From: Anaerolineales bacterium
GTDB taxonomy: Bacteria > Chloroflexota > Anaerolineae > Anaerolineales > UBA6663
Direction of reading: 5' to 3'
DNA: 51,291 nucleotides
NCBI GenBank assembly: GCA_016789175.1
Contig: JAEURK010000064.1
Span: 1-51,291 of the forward strand
Shown: piece by piece, positions 28,170-35,754 of the stretch
Numbering within the stretch: position 1 is the stretch's first letter
Layout: the number at the start of each line of letters is the position of its first letter
Notes under the pieces: model-generated
Told to the model about the DNA's origin: nothing
Database searches by the model: none
The model's input: the letters and a program-made list of their open reading frames with translations, nothing else
Made by a program: the position numbers and the translations under genes

Positions 28170-28187
28170 CAATACCGAGGGAGTCAA
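28158..28187 (-). promoter_or_regulatory. Candidate promoter of the GH130 operon
   Basis: On the minus strand, TTGACT (28182-28187) is a good -35. TATTGT (28158-28163) is 18 bases downstream, and TAGTAT (28161-28166) 15 bases downstream is the alternative -10. The -10 falls inside the operator. Confidence 0.55.
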
Positions 28188-28274
28188 GTACCAGGTGCGT
28201 GGGATTTGGGAGACCTGACCGACCGTTGCCCCACGTCCGGTCCAGGTGGCGTCGTCAGCGACCCGCGCCGGGTG

Positions 28275-29318
28275 CTACGCCGGATCGCGGCGAACAACCG
28301 AGTGCCGCTCGATCAGCCGCGGTTTCAAGACGGTCAACACTTGCTCGGAGTCAGGAAACTCGAGCCGGTTCGCGATCAGTTGCACGGCCAGGCGGCCCAT
28401 CCCAACCTTGTCGACCCGCATCGTGGTCAGCCCTGGCGAGACATGCCGGGCCAACTCGATGTCGTCGAAGCCGATCACGGACAGATCCTCAGGAACCCGC
28501 CGGCCAAGGGCCTGGGCCGCCTGCATGGCGGCGATGGCGACCTCGTCGTTAACCCCGAACAGGGCCGTGAGGTCGGGGTTGTCGTGCAGCAAGCGGACGG
28601 TGGCCTCGGTTGCCTCTTCGGTGCGCAGGCCGGAGTCAGCCACAGCGTCGCAAGGCAGGTCGTGGGCGATCAGGGTTTGTACGAACGCGAGGCGTCGTTC
28701 ATTGAGGCTCGGGTAGCCGTTGGGGTGGCCGCCGATCAGGCCGATCCGGCGATGGCCGTGCCGAATGAGATGCGCGACGGCCTCGCCGGCTCCGCCGAGG
28801 TTGTCAGAACGCACGGCGTCATACCCGTTTTCGTCGGCGTAAGCATCGACCAGCACGACCGGCTCGCGGCGCGCTGTGAAGAGGGTGCCAAAGGCCGCGT
28901 TGACGTAGGTGCCGACCAGGAGCAGGCCGTCGGCGTGTTGCTCGGTCAAAAGGCGCGGCACCTCGACGGGCACGTTATCCTCGTCCACGGGGAGCGTAGC
29001 GTAGAGCAGGTTGATCTTTTGTTTGCGGCAGGCCTCTTCGATTCCCGCCATCACATGCAGGTAAAAGGGGTTGGCCGGGGGCGGGACGTCGTGATCGATC
29101 TTGATGATGACGCCCAGGCTGCGTAGCGCCGGTTGGTTGGGTTGCTTGTGGTGAGCGGATCTGGATTTCGGCCTGTACCCGAGCGCCTGCGCGATCTCGA
29201 GCACCCGCTGGCGCGTCTCGGGCGGGATCCCGGGCTTATTGCGCAGGACGAGCGAAACCGTCGAGAGCGAGACGGCGCTGTTCCGGGCGATGTCGGCCAG
29301 GGTGACTTTTTTTGCCAT
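28275..29318 (-). CDS. LacI-family transcriptional regulator
   Basis: A 347-aa DNA-binding repressor. The LacI helix-turn-helix is at residues 5-25 (VTLADIARNSAVSLSTVS), with the hinge region to about 60. A periplasmic-binding-protein-like ligand domain follows (DGLLLVGTYV, GHRRIGLIGG, DLSVIGFDDIELARHVSPGLTT). The start at 29318 is fixed by the HTH position; the frame is open to 29927 but encodes nothing recognisable and overlaps the divergent cytochrome gene. It lies upstream of GH130 with the operator between, so it probably controls the mannoside locus in response to a sugar. Confidence 0.9.
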   Translation of the reverse strand: MAKKVTLADIARNSAVSLSTVSLVLRNKPGIPPETRQRVLEIAQALGYRPKSRSAHHKQPNQPALRSLGVIIKIDHDVPPPANPFYLHVMAGIEEACRKQKINLLYATLPVDEDNVPVEVPRLLTEQHADGLLLVGTYVNAAFGTLFTARREPVVLVDAYADENGYDAVRSDNLGGAGEAVAHLIRHGHRRIGLIGGHPNGYPSLNERRLAFVQTLIAHDLPCDAVADSGLRTEEATEATVRLLHDNPDLTALFGVNDEVAIAAMQAAQALGRRVPEDLSVIGFDDIELARHVSPGLTTMRVDKVGMGRLAVQLIANRLEFPDSEQVLTVLKPRLIERHSVVRRDPA

Positions 29319-29622
29319 GGGAAAGGCGATCAAGACCGCGTGATGGGCGAGTATACACGATTGAACGACGGCGTGAGCCGTTTCCGCGATTCGGCAGCAG
29401 AACCAGGCCGAAACCGATGGACCGAACCCCGGCCGTTTCAAACGCCTGCCGGCTTTTCGGCTAGAGACATGCAGGAGGCCCGCGCGGTTTCGAGCCGGGC
29501 CGTTAGAACCCGGGCCGATGGCAAGTGACATCCGCCATTCGTTTTCATGAGCCGGAGCCGGGGCGAATGTGAGGACGCGCAACGCCTTCCCGTTGTATCC
29601 TTTTGTCTCGGAGGTAACGCCG
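29319..29622. other. Divergent intergenic region lacI / cytochrome c
   Basis: These 304 bases contain a minus-strand TATACT (29350-29355), a possible -10 for the LacI gene, without a convincing -35. No copy of the TTTTAGTA...TACTAAAA operator is seen here, so autoregulation by that site is not supported. Nothing else stands out. Confidence 0.45.
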
Positions 29623-30135
29623 ATGCAGTCGTGCTTGAGCCACAGTCTCCGGGTCAGCCTGGTGGGGATCGCAGTCATCGTTCTGACGGCCTGCGAAGCC
29701 GCCAGCCCAACGCCGCCTTTGATCCAGCCTGGGCCGGCGACCGACCCCGCCGGCACCGATGTCGCCATCGAATTGCCGGAAGGCGACGCCGAACGCGGCG
29801 GCCTGATCGCCCAGGCGCGCGGCTGCACGGCCTGCCACATCACCGGCGCGCCCAACATCGGGCCGGCCTGGGAGAGCGCCAAAAACCCCGACGGCCTCAA
29901 TTCGCCCGGTATCGCCGCCGCACGCATCGCAGCCGACGACTACAACGGCACCGCGACGACGGCCGAGGAATACATTTTCGAATCGATCGTCTCACCGAAC
30001 ATCGACATCGTGCCGCCGACCCCGGGCGCCAACTGGGTGATCGCCGGGCCGTCCACCATGTTGACCGAGTACGGCAGCTTGCTCTCGCGCAAAGATCTGG
30101 CGGACATCATCGCGTATTTGAAGACTGTGCAATGA
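29623..30135 (+). CDS. Lipoprotein c-type cytochrome
   Basis: A 170-aa exported monohaem cytochrome c. A signal peptide ends in lipobox LTAC (Cys24), followed by a Pro-rich spacer. The haem motif CTACH is at residues 68-72, and a Met at about 146 (GPSTMLTEYG) is the probable distal ligand. The C-terminal helix LADIIAYLKTV is typical of class I cytochromes c. GGAGG nine bases upstream fixes the start at 29623. Being membrane-anchored on the outer face, it probably shuttles electrons in respiration. No oxidase gene is adjacent, so its partner is unknown. Confidence 0.82.
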   Translation: MQSCLSHSLRVSLVGIAVIVLTACEAASPTPPLIQPGPATDPAGTDVAIELPEGDAERGGLIAQARGCTACHITGAPNIGPAWESAKNPDGLNSPGIAAARIAADDYNGTATTAEEYIFESIVSPNIDIVPPTPGANWVIAGPSTMLTEYGSLLSRKDLADIIAYLKTVQ

Positions 30136-30163
30136 CGTGGGGCTGCTCTGTCAGAAGACGAAC

Positions 30164-30192
30164 AAAACGGCCAGGGGTTGCCTGGCCGTTTT
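30164..30192. terminator. Terminator between convergent cytochrome and betaine-binding genes
   Basis: Arms 30164-30175 and 30181-30192 form a perfect 12-bp stem with a five-base loop, A4 on the left edge and T4 on the right. It lies 29 bases after the cytochrome stop codon. Confidence 0.85.
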
Positions 30193-30216
30193 GGTTTCCT
30201 TGAAGAGGGGGCGGCG

Positions 30217-30251
30217 AGGGCGGCCACAAGGGCGGCCAGAAGGGCCGCCCC
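30217..30251. repeat. Copy of the GGGCGGCC-type palindromic repeat
   Basis: GGGCGGCCACAAGGGCGGCC followed by AGAAGGGCCGCCCC shares its core with the repeats at 34270-34446 and 34523-34545. It adjoins the 13-bp tandem array and may be its source. Confidence 0.65.
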
Positions 30252-30367
30252 TTCTGGCCGCCCCTTCTGGCTGCCCCTTCTGGCTGCCCCTTCTGGCCGA
30301 CCCTTCTGGCCGACCCTTCTGGCTGCCCTTCTGGCCGACCCTATTGGCCGACCCTATTGGCCGACCC
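30243..30367. repeat. 13-bp tandem repeat array (minisatellite)
   Basis: About ten units of the type GGCCGCCCCTTCT run head to tail; one unit is 12 bases. Variants (GGCTG, GGCCGA, CTATT) occur in neighbouring pairs, as expected from slippage. The last units overlap the stop codon and final codons of the betaine-binding protein gene at 30354. Confidence 0.92.
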
Positions 30368-31361
30368 AGGCCTTCCAAACATCCGGGTGAGCGTCGATCC
30401 AGGCCTGCGCGGCTTCCTCAGGCGTCTTGCCGTCCGTATCGACGGCTGCGATCATGCCGATTTGATCCTCGGTCGAGTAGTTCAGGCTGCTGATCAACTG
30501 GTAGGCATCCGGGGCTGCGGCCGCGAGACCCGACCACGCGATCTTGAAGAGCCCGTCGGTCGGGTAGTCGCAGTCGACCCCGCCCTGCTCGGCCTTGGCG
30601 TAGCATTCGGCGGAGTTCGCGGGCAACTCGACCTTGGTCAGATCGTAGCGCGCGAAGGCCGAATGCGGGCGATAGAAGTACATCAAAATCGGATCCTGCC
30701 GGCTGTAGACCGAGTCGAGTTGCGCCAGGATGGCTTCCTCGGAGCCGGCATAGACGACCTTGAGATTGAGGCCGAGGTTGGTGATGATCTGCTCGTCATA
30801 CTGCACCCAGCTTGGGTCGCCGCCCAGGAACTGGCCGGCATCGCCGGTCTCGGCGGTCTTGAAGAGCGCGGCGTTCGCCGGATCCTGGAAACCTTCCCAG
30901 GTGGCGAGCTCGGGGTGATCGGTGAGCATGTAGGTCGGGATGAACCAGCCGATCTGGCCCTCGACGCCTAATGCGCCGGCGCTGACCACGGTCTTCTGCT
31001 CATCGATGTATTTGGCGACGTTCTCGGCATGACCCGAGGGCCAGACCTCGAGGCTGGCGCTCAGATCGCCGGCTGCCAGCGCCGCCCACTGCTGATTCTC
31101 GTCGATCGTCACCAGTTCCACGGTGTACCCAAGCTCCTGCTCGAGCAAGAGCTTGGCCACGCTGATATTGATGCGCGAGCCGGTCCAATTGTTCTCGGCC
31201 AGTTTAATCACGGGCTTCTCGGCGCTCGGCGCAGCCGTCGGCTCGACCGAGTCGACCGGGGCCTGAGTCGGCGCGGCAGCCGGCGCGCAGGCGGCCAGCA
31301 CCAGTGCGGCCAGAGCGAAACCGGACATCACACGGGACCGCCAGGGGATGCGTTCTGACAT
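30354..31361 (-). CDS. Glycine betaine/proline-type ABC substrate-binding lipoprotein (OpuAC/ProX-like)
   Basis: A 335-aa extracytoplasmic solute receptor. The signal peptide ends in lipobox LAAC (Cys25), followed by an Ala/Pro/Thr linker. The OpuAC fold is seen in ENNWTGSRINISVAKLLLEQ (about 56-75), SLEVWPSGH, IGWFIPTYML and MYFYRPHSAFARYDL; the Trp and Tyr residues could form the cage that holds a quaternary ammonium. AGGAGAAGAG precedes the ATG. No matching permease or ATPase is adjacent, so it is an orphan receptor here. It is divergent from a GntR regulator and beside betaine-demethylation genes, which supports a betaine or related ligand. The C-terminal codons overlap the minisatellite. 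Confidence 0.85.
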   Translation of the reverse strand: MSERIPWRSRVMSGFALAALVLAACAPAAAPTQAPVDSVEPTAAPSAEKPVIKLAENNWTGSRINISVAKLLLEQELGYTVELVTIDENQQWAALAAGDLSASLEVWPSGHAENVAKYIDEQKTVVSAGALGVEGQIGWFIPTYMLTDHPELATWEGFQDPANAALFKTAETGDAGQFLGGDPSWVQYDEQIITNLGLNLKVVYAGSEEAILAQLDSVYSRQDPILMYFYRPHSAFARYDLTKVELPANSAECYAKAEQGGVDCDYPTDGLFKIAWSGLAAAAPDAYQLISSLNYSTEDQIGMIAAVDTDGKTPEEAAQAWIDAHPDVWKAWVGQ

Positions 31362-31392
31362 GATCTCTTCTCCTGAATGAGCGACGACCGAC

Positions 31393-31415
31393 TGATATAT
31401 CCATCATATATTACA
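31393..31415. promoter_or_regulatory. AT-rich palindromic operator/promoter between divergent genes
   Basis: ATATAT (31395-31400), CCATC and ATATAT (31406-31411) form an inverted repeat in an AT island between the binding-protein gene and the regulator. It probably holds overlapping promoters and a GntR site. TATATT (31407-31412) could be the -10 for the regulator. Confidence 0.55.
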
Positions 31416-31424
31416 ATTCAGATA

Positions 31425-32156
31425 GTGACACTCCGAAATTTAGCTCCCCTTCCCGGCAGCCTGCTGGCGGCCCAGCGCCCGACGGGTGTTGCCTCGCAGA
31501 GCGCTGTCGCTTACGAGGTGTTGCGCGAGCGGATCGTGACTCTCCGACTACCGCCGGCCTCCCCGATCGACGAGGCGGTCCTGCAACAGGATCTCGGGAT
31601 CGGACGCACACCGATCCGTGAGGCGCTCCAAAGACTCGCCCATGAAAATCTGGTTGTGATCTTGCCCCGACGGGGTATGCTGGTTGCAGATCTCAATCTC
31701 GCGGACCTGCATAAGATCTTCGAACTGCGCCTGGAGTTGGAGCCGCTGGCCGCGGCGCTGGCCGCGAAGCGCGCCACGGCCGCCCAGATTGAGGCGCTCG
31801 AGGCCCTGTTCGACCCGGCCGCTGTCGCGCTCGACCCAAGCGGCCTGATCGAGCGCGACCATCAGGCCCACCGCCTGATCGCGTCCGCGGCGCACAATGA
31901 GTTCCTGGCCGCGAGCCTGGAGCGCTTGTACAGCCATGTCCTGCGGTTGTGGTACGTCAGCCTGAAGCACGTGCCACGGCTTGGCGAGGCGGTCGCCGAG
32001 CATCGCGAGATTACCGCCGCCATCCGAAAACGGGCCTCCGCACGCGCCGCTCGCCTGATGCGCGCCCACGTGGCCGGTTATCAAAACGACGTGTTACGGG
32101 TACAGGAACCCGGATCGCCCGTCGGCAAACCCCGAACGACAACGGGGATCGGTTGA
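31425..32156 (+). CDS. GntR-family (FadR/FCD) transcriptional regulator
   Basis: A 243-aa regulator with an N-terminal winged helix (AYEVLRERIVTLRL, then LGIGRTPIREALQRLA with the recognition helix, then ILPRRGMLVADL). An all-helical FCD ligand domain follows, whose His/Asp residues (DHQAHRLI, SHVLRLW, AEHREI) probably bind a metal. A GTG start at 31425 is proposed because the longer frame from ATG 31377 would place the AT-rich promoter and palindrome inside the coding region. There is then no Shine-Dalgarno, and the message could be leaderless. It is divergent from the betaine receptor and upstream of the dehydrogenase and demethylation genes, its likely targets. Confidence 0.82.
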   Translation: MTLRNLAPLPGSLLAAQRPTGVASQSAVAYEVLRERIVTLRLPPASPIDEAVLQQDLGIGRTPIREALQRLAHENLVVILPRRGMLVADLNLADLHKIFELRLELEPLAAALAAKRATAAQIEALEALFDPAAVALDPSGLIERDHQAHRLIASAAHNEFLAASLERLYSHVLRLWYVSLKHVPRLGEAVAEHREITAAIRKRASARAARLMRAHVAGYQNDVLRVQEPGSPVGKPRTTTGIG

Positions 32157-32185
32157 GAGGCTCGGTTCATGTTACGAGGAAGATC

Positions 32186-33352
32186 ATGATCAAAGTGCGT
32201 TCGTTCGAAATCCCGACTGTGATGAAGCACGGCGTTGGCGCGATCCAAACGCTGGCCGACGAGGCCCGCGCGCTCGGCATGAAGCGACCGCTGCTGGTGA
32301 CCGACGGCGGCATCGTCAAAGCCGGCCTGCTCGAGCGCGCCACGTCGCCGCTCAAGGCCGCCCATCTGCCCTTCGCGATCTACGATCAGGTGCGCGCCAA
32401 CCCGCCGATCGCGATCGTCGACGAAGGCGCGCGCCTGTACAAGAAGGAGAAGTGCGATGGCATCATCGGCTTCGGCGGCGGCAGCTCGATGGACACGGCC
32501 AAGTCGATCGGCGTGGTGGCCGCCAACGGCGGCTCGATCCTCAAGTATGAGTGGGCCGACCCGCAGCCGATCCGCAAGCGCATCCCGCCGACGATCTGCG
32601 TGCCGACGACATCCGGCACCGGCAGCGAGGTGACCCTGTGGGCCGTGATCACGGACCCGGCCCGCCAGATCAAGTTCAACGTCGGCGGCACCGGCCTGAT
32701 CGGAGCCTGGGTGGCCCTGATCGATCCCGAACTGACGCTCGAGCTCCCGCCGGCCGTTACAGCCGGCACCGGCATGGACGCGCTCGCCCACGCCATCGAG
32801 TGCTACACCTGCGCGTACGCGCAACCGCTACCCGACTCGGTCGCCCTGAACGCCATGGAGTACGTGGCCGAGCACCTGCGAGTCGCGTTTGCCCAGGGTC
32901 ACAACGTGCAGGCGCGCTATGGCATGTCGATGGCGGCCATGCTCGGCGCCCTGGCCTACGGCACCGAGAGCGCCGGCGCCGCGCACGCGATGAGCCAGAG
33001 CGCAGGCGGTGTGCACGATGTGCCGCACGGCGCGCTGACCGCCCGGCTGCTCGGGCCGGTGATGGAATACAACTACCTGGGTGAACCGCGCAAGTTTGCG
33101 CGCATCGCTCAGGCACTGGGTGAGGACACGCGCGGCCTGAGCGTGTGGGAGGCGGCCGAGAAAGCGGTCGAGGCCGTCTACCGTCTGACCGACGACGTCG
33201 AGATCCCGACCCTGCCGGAGCTCGGCTTCGACCCGAGCGAGATCCCGCACCTGGCCAGGATCGCGTTTGCGGACCCACAGACCATCGGCAATCCGCGCGA
33301 CCTGAACCTGGGCGCGTACGAGAAGATCTGGGCGCGGGCGTTTGAGGGCTGA
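32186..33352 (+). CDS. Iron-containing (group III) alcohol dehydrogenase
   Basis: A 388-aa cytoplasmic NAD(P)-dependent dehydrogenase. The nucleotide-binding GFGGGSSMDTAKS is at about 95-107. The metal site is complete: D198 and H202 (GMDALAHAIEC), H267 (GAAHAMS) and H281 (VPHG). The start at 32186 has GAGGA six bases upstream; a longer frame from 31949 overlaps the regulator and is spurious. It lies 29 bases after the GntR gene. In this betaine context it might act on a choline-like alcohol or on a C1 or C2 aldehyde released by demethylation; family membership alone does not show which. Confidence 0.88.
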   Translation: MIKVRSFEIPTVMKHGVGAIQTLADEARALGMKRPLLVTDGGIVKAGLLERATSPLKAAHLPFAIYDQVRANPPIAIVDEGARLYKKEKCDGIIGFGGGSSMDTAKSIGVVAANGGSILKYEWADPQPIRKRIPPTICVPTTSGTGSEVTLWAVITDPARQIKFNVGGTGLIGAWVALIDPELTLELPPAVTAGTGMDALAHAIECYTCAYAQPLPDSVALNAMEYVAEHLRVAFAQGHNVQARYGMSMAAMLGALAYGTESAGAAHAMSQSAGGVHDVPHGALTARLLGPVMEYNYLGEPRKFARIAQALGEDTRGLSVWEAAEKAVEAVYRLTDDVEIPTLPELGFDPSEIPHLARIAFADPQTIGNPRDLNLGAYEKIWARAFEG

Positions 33353-33364
33353 GGGGTCAATCAC

Positions 33365-34273
33365 ATGCGAGACGTGGTTAAGGAAGAGGGAAGAGGGAAG
33401 AGGGAGGAGGGCACGCTGCCGCGCCCTTCCGTCCTCCCTCCTCCCACCTCCCTCCTCGCTCTTCTGGGCTGGACCCGCACCAGCTACGCGTTCTTCGGCG
33501 CATTCTGCCTCCTGGCGTTCCTGATCGGGTACGTGTGGTGGCCGCTGCTGAGCGAATACCTGGCCACGTTCAACCCCAACTATCCCTGGTACGTGCAGTT
33601 CGACTGGCTGCTGCTCGGCGACTTCGCGTTCATGACGCTGCTGATCATGGCGCGCCCCGATCTGCGCAGCGACGGCCGGATCGTGCTCGTCGGCCTGGTC
33701 GGCGGGCTGGTGATCGAGGCCTGGGGCACGCAGACTCATCTGTGGAACTACTACACCGCCGAGCGCCCGCCGCTTTGGATCATCCCGGCCTGGCCGATCG
33801 CAAGTTTGGCGATCGAGCGGATGGTAAGGATCGCGGAGATGGGAGGCGGGAAGAGTGCGAAGTGGCTCCTCCCTCTTCCCGCCTCACTCTTCCCTCGTGC
33901 CTGGACCATCGCCTACTGGGCCATCTTCCCCGCCTTCCTGGCGCTCATGGTCTGGTTCGTGGCGCCGACTTTCGACAAGAGCCTGACCTGGGCGGCGCTG
34001 GCCGCGAGCGCCTTGATCGTGGTGACGCCAACCGACCATCGCCGGGCCGTGATCACCTTCCTGTGCGGCTCGGGCCTGGGCTACTTCCTGGAGCTGTGGG
34101 GCACTACCCGCGAGTGCTGGACCTACTACACCTTTGAGACGCCGCCGCTCTTCGCGGTGCTGGCCCACGGCCTGGCCGCCGTCGCGTTCTGGCGCGCGGG
34201 GTTGCTGGCGGGCTGGTTGTGGGAAATTGTGGCGGGGGGCCGCCGAATGCGATCGCCCGAACAGCACTCGTAG
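33365..34273 (+). CDS. Multi-pass membrane protein with internal duplication, interrupted by purine-rich repeats
   Basis: A 302-aa protein of unknown family with about eight hydrophobic helices. Two halves carry the same motif: GTQTHLWNYYTAERPPL at 121-137 and GTTRECWTYYTFETPPL at 246-262, each preceded by a helix ending in EAWGT or ELWGT. Two stretches look inserted. Residues 7-35 (Lys/Glu/Gly-rich, then Pro/Leu-rich) and about 159-180 are encoded by purine-rich inverted repeats that also occur outside genes. GAGGGG eight bases upstream supports the start. It lies 12 bases after the dehydrogenase gene. A role in membrane transport, or an enzymatic role as in small carotenoid or lipid enzymes, is possible but unproven. 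Confidence 0.7.
   Translation: MRDVVKEEGRGKREEGTLPRPSVLPPPTSLLALLGWTRTSYAFFGAFCLLAFLIGYVWWPLLSEYLATFNPNYPWYVQFDWLLLGDFAFMTLLIMARPDLRSDGRIVLVGLVGGLVIEAWGTQTHLWNYYTAERPPLWIIPAWPIASLAIERMVRIAEMGGGKSAKWLLPLPASLFPRAWTIAYWAIFPAFLALMVWFVAPTFDKSLTWAALAASALIVVTPTDHRRAVITFLCGSGLGYFLELWGTTRECWTYYTFETPPLFAVLAHGLAAVAFWRAGLLAGWLWEIVAGGRRMRSPEQHS
33397..33464. repeat. Purine-rich inverted repeat, copy A (inside a coding sequence)
   Basis: GAAGAGGGAGGAGGG (33397-33411) pairs, with one mismatch, with 33450-33464. The purine tract begins at 33383 with further GAAGAGG units. It is translated in frame near the N-terminus of the membrane protein and shares its arm sequence with the repeat at 36969-37020. Confidence 0.85.
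33843..33885. repeat. Purine-rich inverted repeat, copy C (inside a coding sequence)
   Basis: GAGGCGGGAAGAG (33843-33855) pairs perfectly with 33873-33885. It lies between the two duplicated halves of the membrane protein and is read in frame. Confidence 0.8.
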
Positions 34274-34446
34274 GGGCGGCCCTTGTGGCCGCCCGACGCC
34301 GAGGCCGACCCGCCCCGACATCGCCGGCCGGCCATCACAGGCGCGTAGGGGCGGCCCTTGTGGCCCGCCCGCCGCCGAGGCCGACCCGCCCTGGCACCGC
34401 CGGCCGGCCATCACAGGCACAGTAGGGGCGGCTCGCGTGGCCGCCC
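34270..34446. repeat. Direct repeats of 75-77 bp (two full, one partial)
   Basis: Units start at 34270, 34345 and 34422 with GTAGGGGCGGC. Each carries the palindromic core GGGCGGCCCTTGTGGCCGCC or a variant, and the first two continue with CGCCGAGGCCGACCCGCCC and GGCCGGCCATCACAGGC. They start inside the last codons of the membrane protein and fill the gap before the GcvT-like gene. Confidence 0.9.
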
Positions 34447-34522
34447 TCTTCGCCGTCGACGCCGGCTTGCCTAAGCTTCCGGCCGGAAGCATGGGCGCCG
34501 GCATAGGATCGACATGATCGGC

Positions 34523-34545
34523 AGGGCGGCCACAAGGGCCGCCCC
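34523..34545. repeat. Inverted copy of the GGGCGGCC palindrome
   Basis: These 23 bases are the reverse complement of the core of the first direct repeat, apart from the outermost base. They lie immediately before the ribosome binding site of the GcvT-like gene and could pair with the upstream copies. Confidence 0.85.
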
Positions 34546-34560
34546 AACAAGGAGCCCACC

Positions 34561-35754
34561 ATGGAACGACGCCTGCCACTGCACGACTTCCACGCTCGAA
34601 CCGCGGCCCAGATGATCAAGGGCGGCGGCGACTACATCTTCCCATCGCAGTACACGGGCGCGACCGAGGAGCACCTCAACACGCGCGCCAACGCCGGCAT
34701 GCAAGACCTGTCGTCGATGGGTGAGATCGACCTCAAGGGCCCGGGCGCCGAACGCCTGTTACACCGCCTGCTGGTCAACGAGATCAAGGACCTGGCGCCG
34801 GGACAGATGCGCTACTCGACGGTCTGCAACGAGCAGGGCGGCATCGTCGACGACGTCACGGTGTACAAATTCAACGACGAGCACTTCATGCTGGTCACCA
34901 GCTCCGGTCCGCGCAAACAGACCGTGAAGTGGTTCCAAGAACAGGCTGTAGGTAGCGCTGCCTACGTCACCGACATCAGCGCCGCCGTGGCGCTGCCAGT
35001 CGTGCAAGGCCCGCGCTCGCGCGACGTGCTCAAGGCCACGGTCGCCGACCCGGCTGCGCTCGACGCGCTCAAGTTCTTTCGCTTCACCCGCACCACCATC
35101 GGCGACACAGACGTGATCCTAAGCCGCTCGGGCTACACGGGCGAGCTCGGCTTCGAGCTGTACACGCCGGCCGAAGAGGCCGCTGGCGTGTGGGACGCGG
35201 TTCTCAAGGCCGGGCGCGACTTCGGGCTGCTGCCCTACGGCGTGCTGACGATGCAGAGCCTGCGAATCGAGAAGGGCTATCCGCTTTACGGCCCCGACAT
35301 CACGCTGCTGCACACACCCTACCATTTGGGGCTCGAGCGCTTCATCAAGTTCGAGAAGCGCGATTTCATCGGGCGTGAGGCGCTGCTGCGCCTGCAAGAG
35401 CGCGGGATCGACACGCGCTGGGTCGGCCTGGTCGTCGACGCCGAGTTGCCGCTCAAGCCCGGCGATCGGTTGTACGCCGTGCAGGATGTCGCGGTCTTCA
35501 AAGACGAGATCGATAACGGTCCCGATGCCGGGAGCGCTGAGGACCGGCTGACGCGCAGCGCACAGGCTGTCGGCGCCGTGACCTCGAGTGCGCGCGGGCA
35601 CAGCGTCGGCAAGGTGCTGGCGCTCGGCCATGTCGGCATCGGCCATGCCTACACGGGCGCGCGGCTGGCGGCCGTGATCGGCGGGCGGGTCCGGGCCGTA
35701 ACCGTGTCGGCGCTGCCCTTCTTCGATCCCGGGAACGCGAGGTTGAAGGCATGA
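34561..35754 (+). CDS. GcvT-like aminomethyltransferase family protein
   Basis: A 397-aa folate-binding protein of the GcvT/aminomethyltransferase family. Recognisable segments are DLSSMGEIDLKGPGAERLL (about 49-67), NEQGGIVDDVTVYK with the catalytic-type Asp (about 90-103), SRSGYTGELGFELYTP (about 187-202), an RIEKGYPLYGPDI segment and RDFIGREALL. Such proteins transfer an N-methyl-derived C1 unit to tetrahydrofolate. AAGGAG seven bases upstream gives a strong start. The stop codon overlaps the sarcosine oxidase start by four bases. It is likely to couple sarcosine or dimethylglycine oxidation to methylene-THF formation; a glycine cleavage T-protein is the alternative. Confidence 0.86.
   Translation: MERRLPLHDFHARTAAQMIKGGGDYIFPSQYTGATEEHLNTRANAGMQDLSSMGEIDLKGPGAERLLHRLLVNEIKDLAPGQMRYSTVCNEQGGIVDDVTVYKFNDEHFMLVTSSGPRKQTVKWFQEQAVGSAAYVTDISAAVALPVVQGPRSRDVLKATVADPAALDALKFFRFTRTTIGDTDVILSRSGYTGELGFELYTPAEEAAGVWDAVLKAGRDFGLLPYGVLTMQSLRIEKGYPLYGPDITLLHTPYHLGLERFIKFEKRDFIGREALLRLQERGIDTRWVGLVVDAELPLKPGDRLYAVQDVAVFKDEIDNGPDAGSAEDRLTRSAQAVGAVTSSARGHSVGKVLALGHVGIGHAYTGARLAAVIGGRVRAVTVSALPFFDPGNARLKA

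Noticed and set aside
30243-30367. A CRISPR-like array
   Set aside because: Units are 13 bases, head to tail, with no spacers and no cas genes nearby; it is a minisatellite.
31949-33352. A longer alcohol dehydrogenase starting at 31949
   Set aside because: The extension overlaps the GntR gene and has shadow-type composition; the ATG at 32186 has a good ribosome binding site.
34270-34446. A second CRISPR-like or attachment-site repeat
   Set aside because: The units are contiguous, carry a palindromic core and have no unique spacers, integrase or tRNA beside them.
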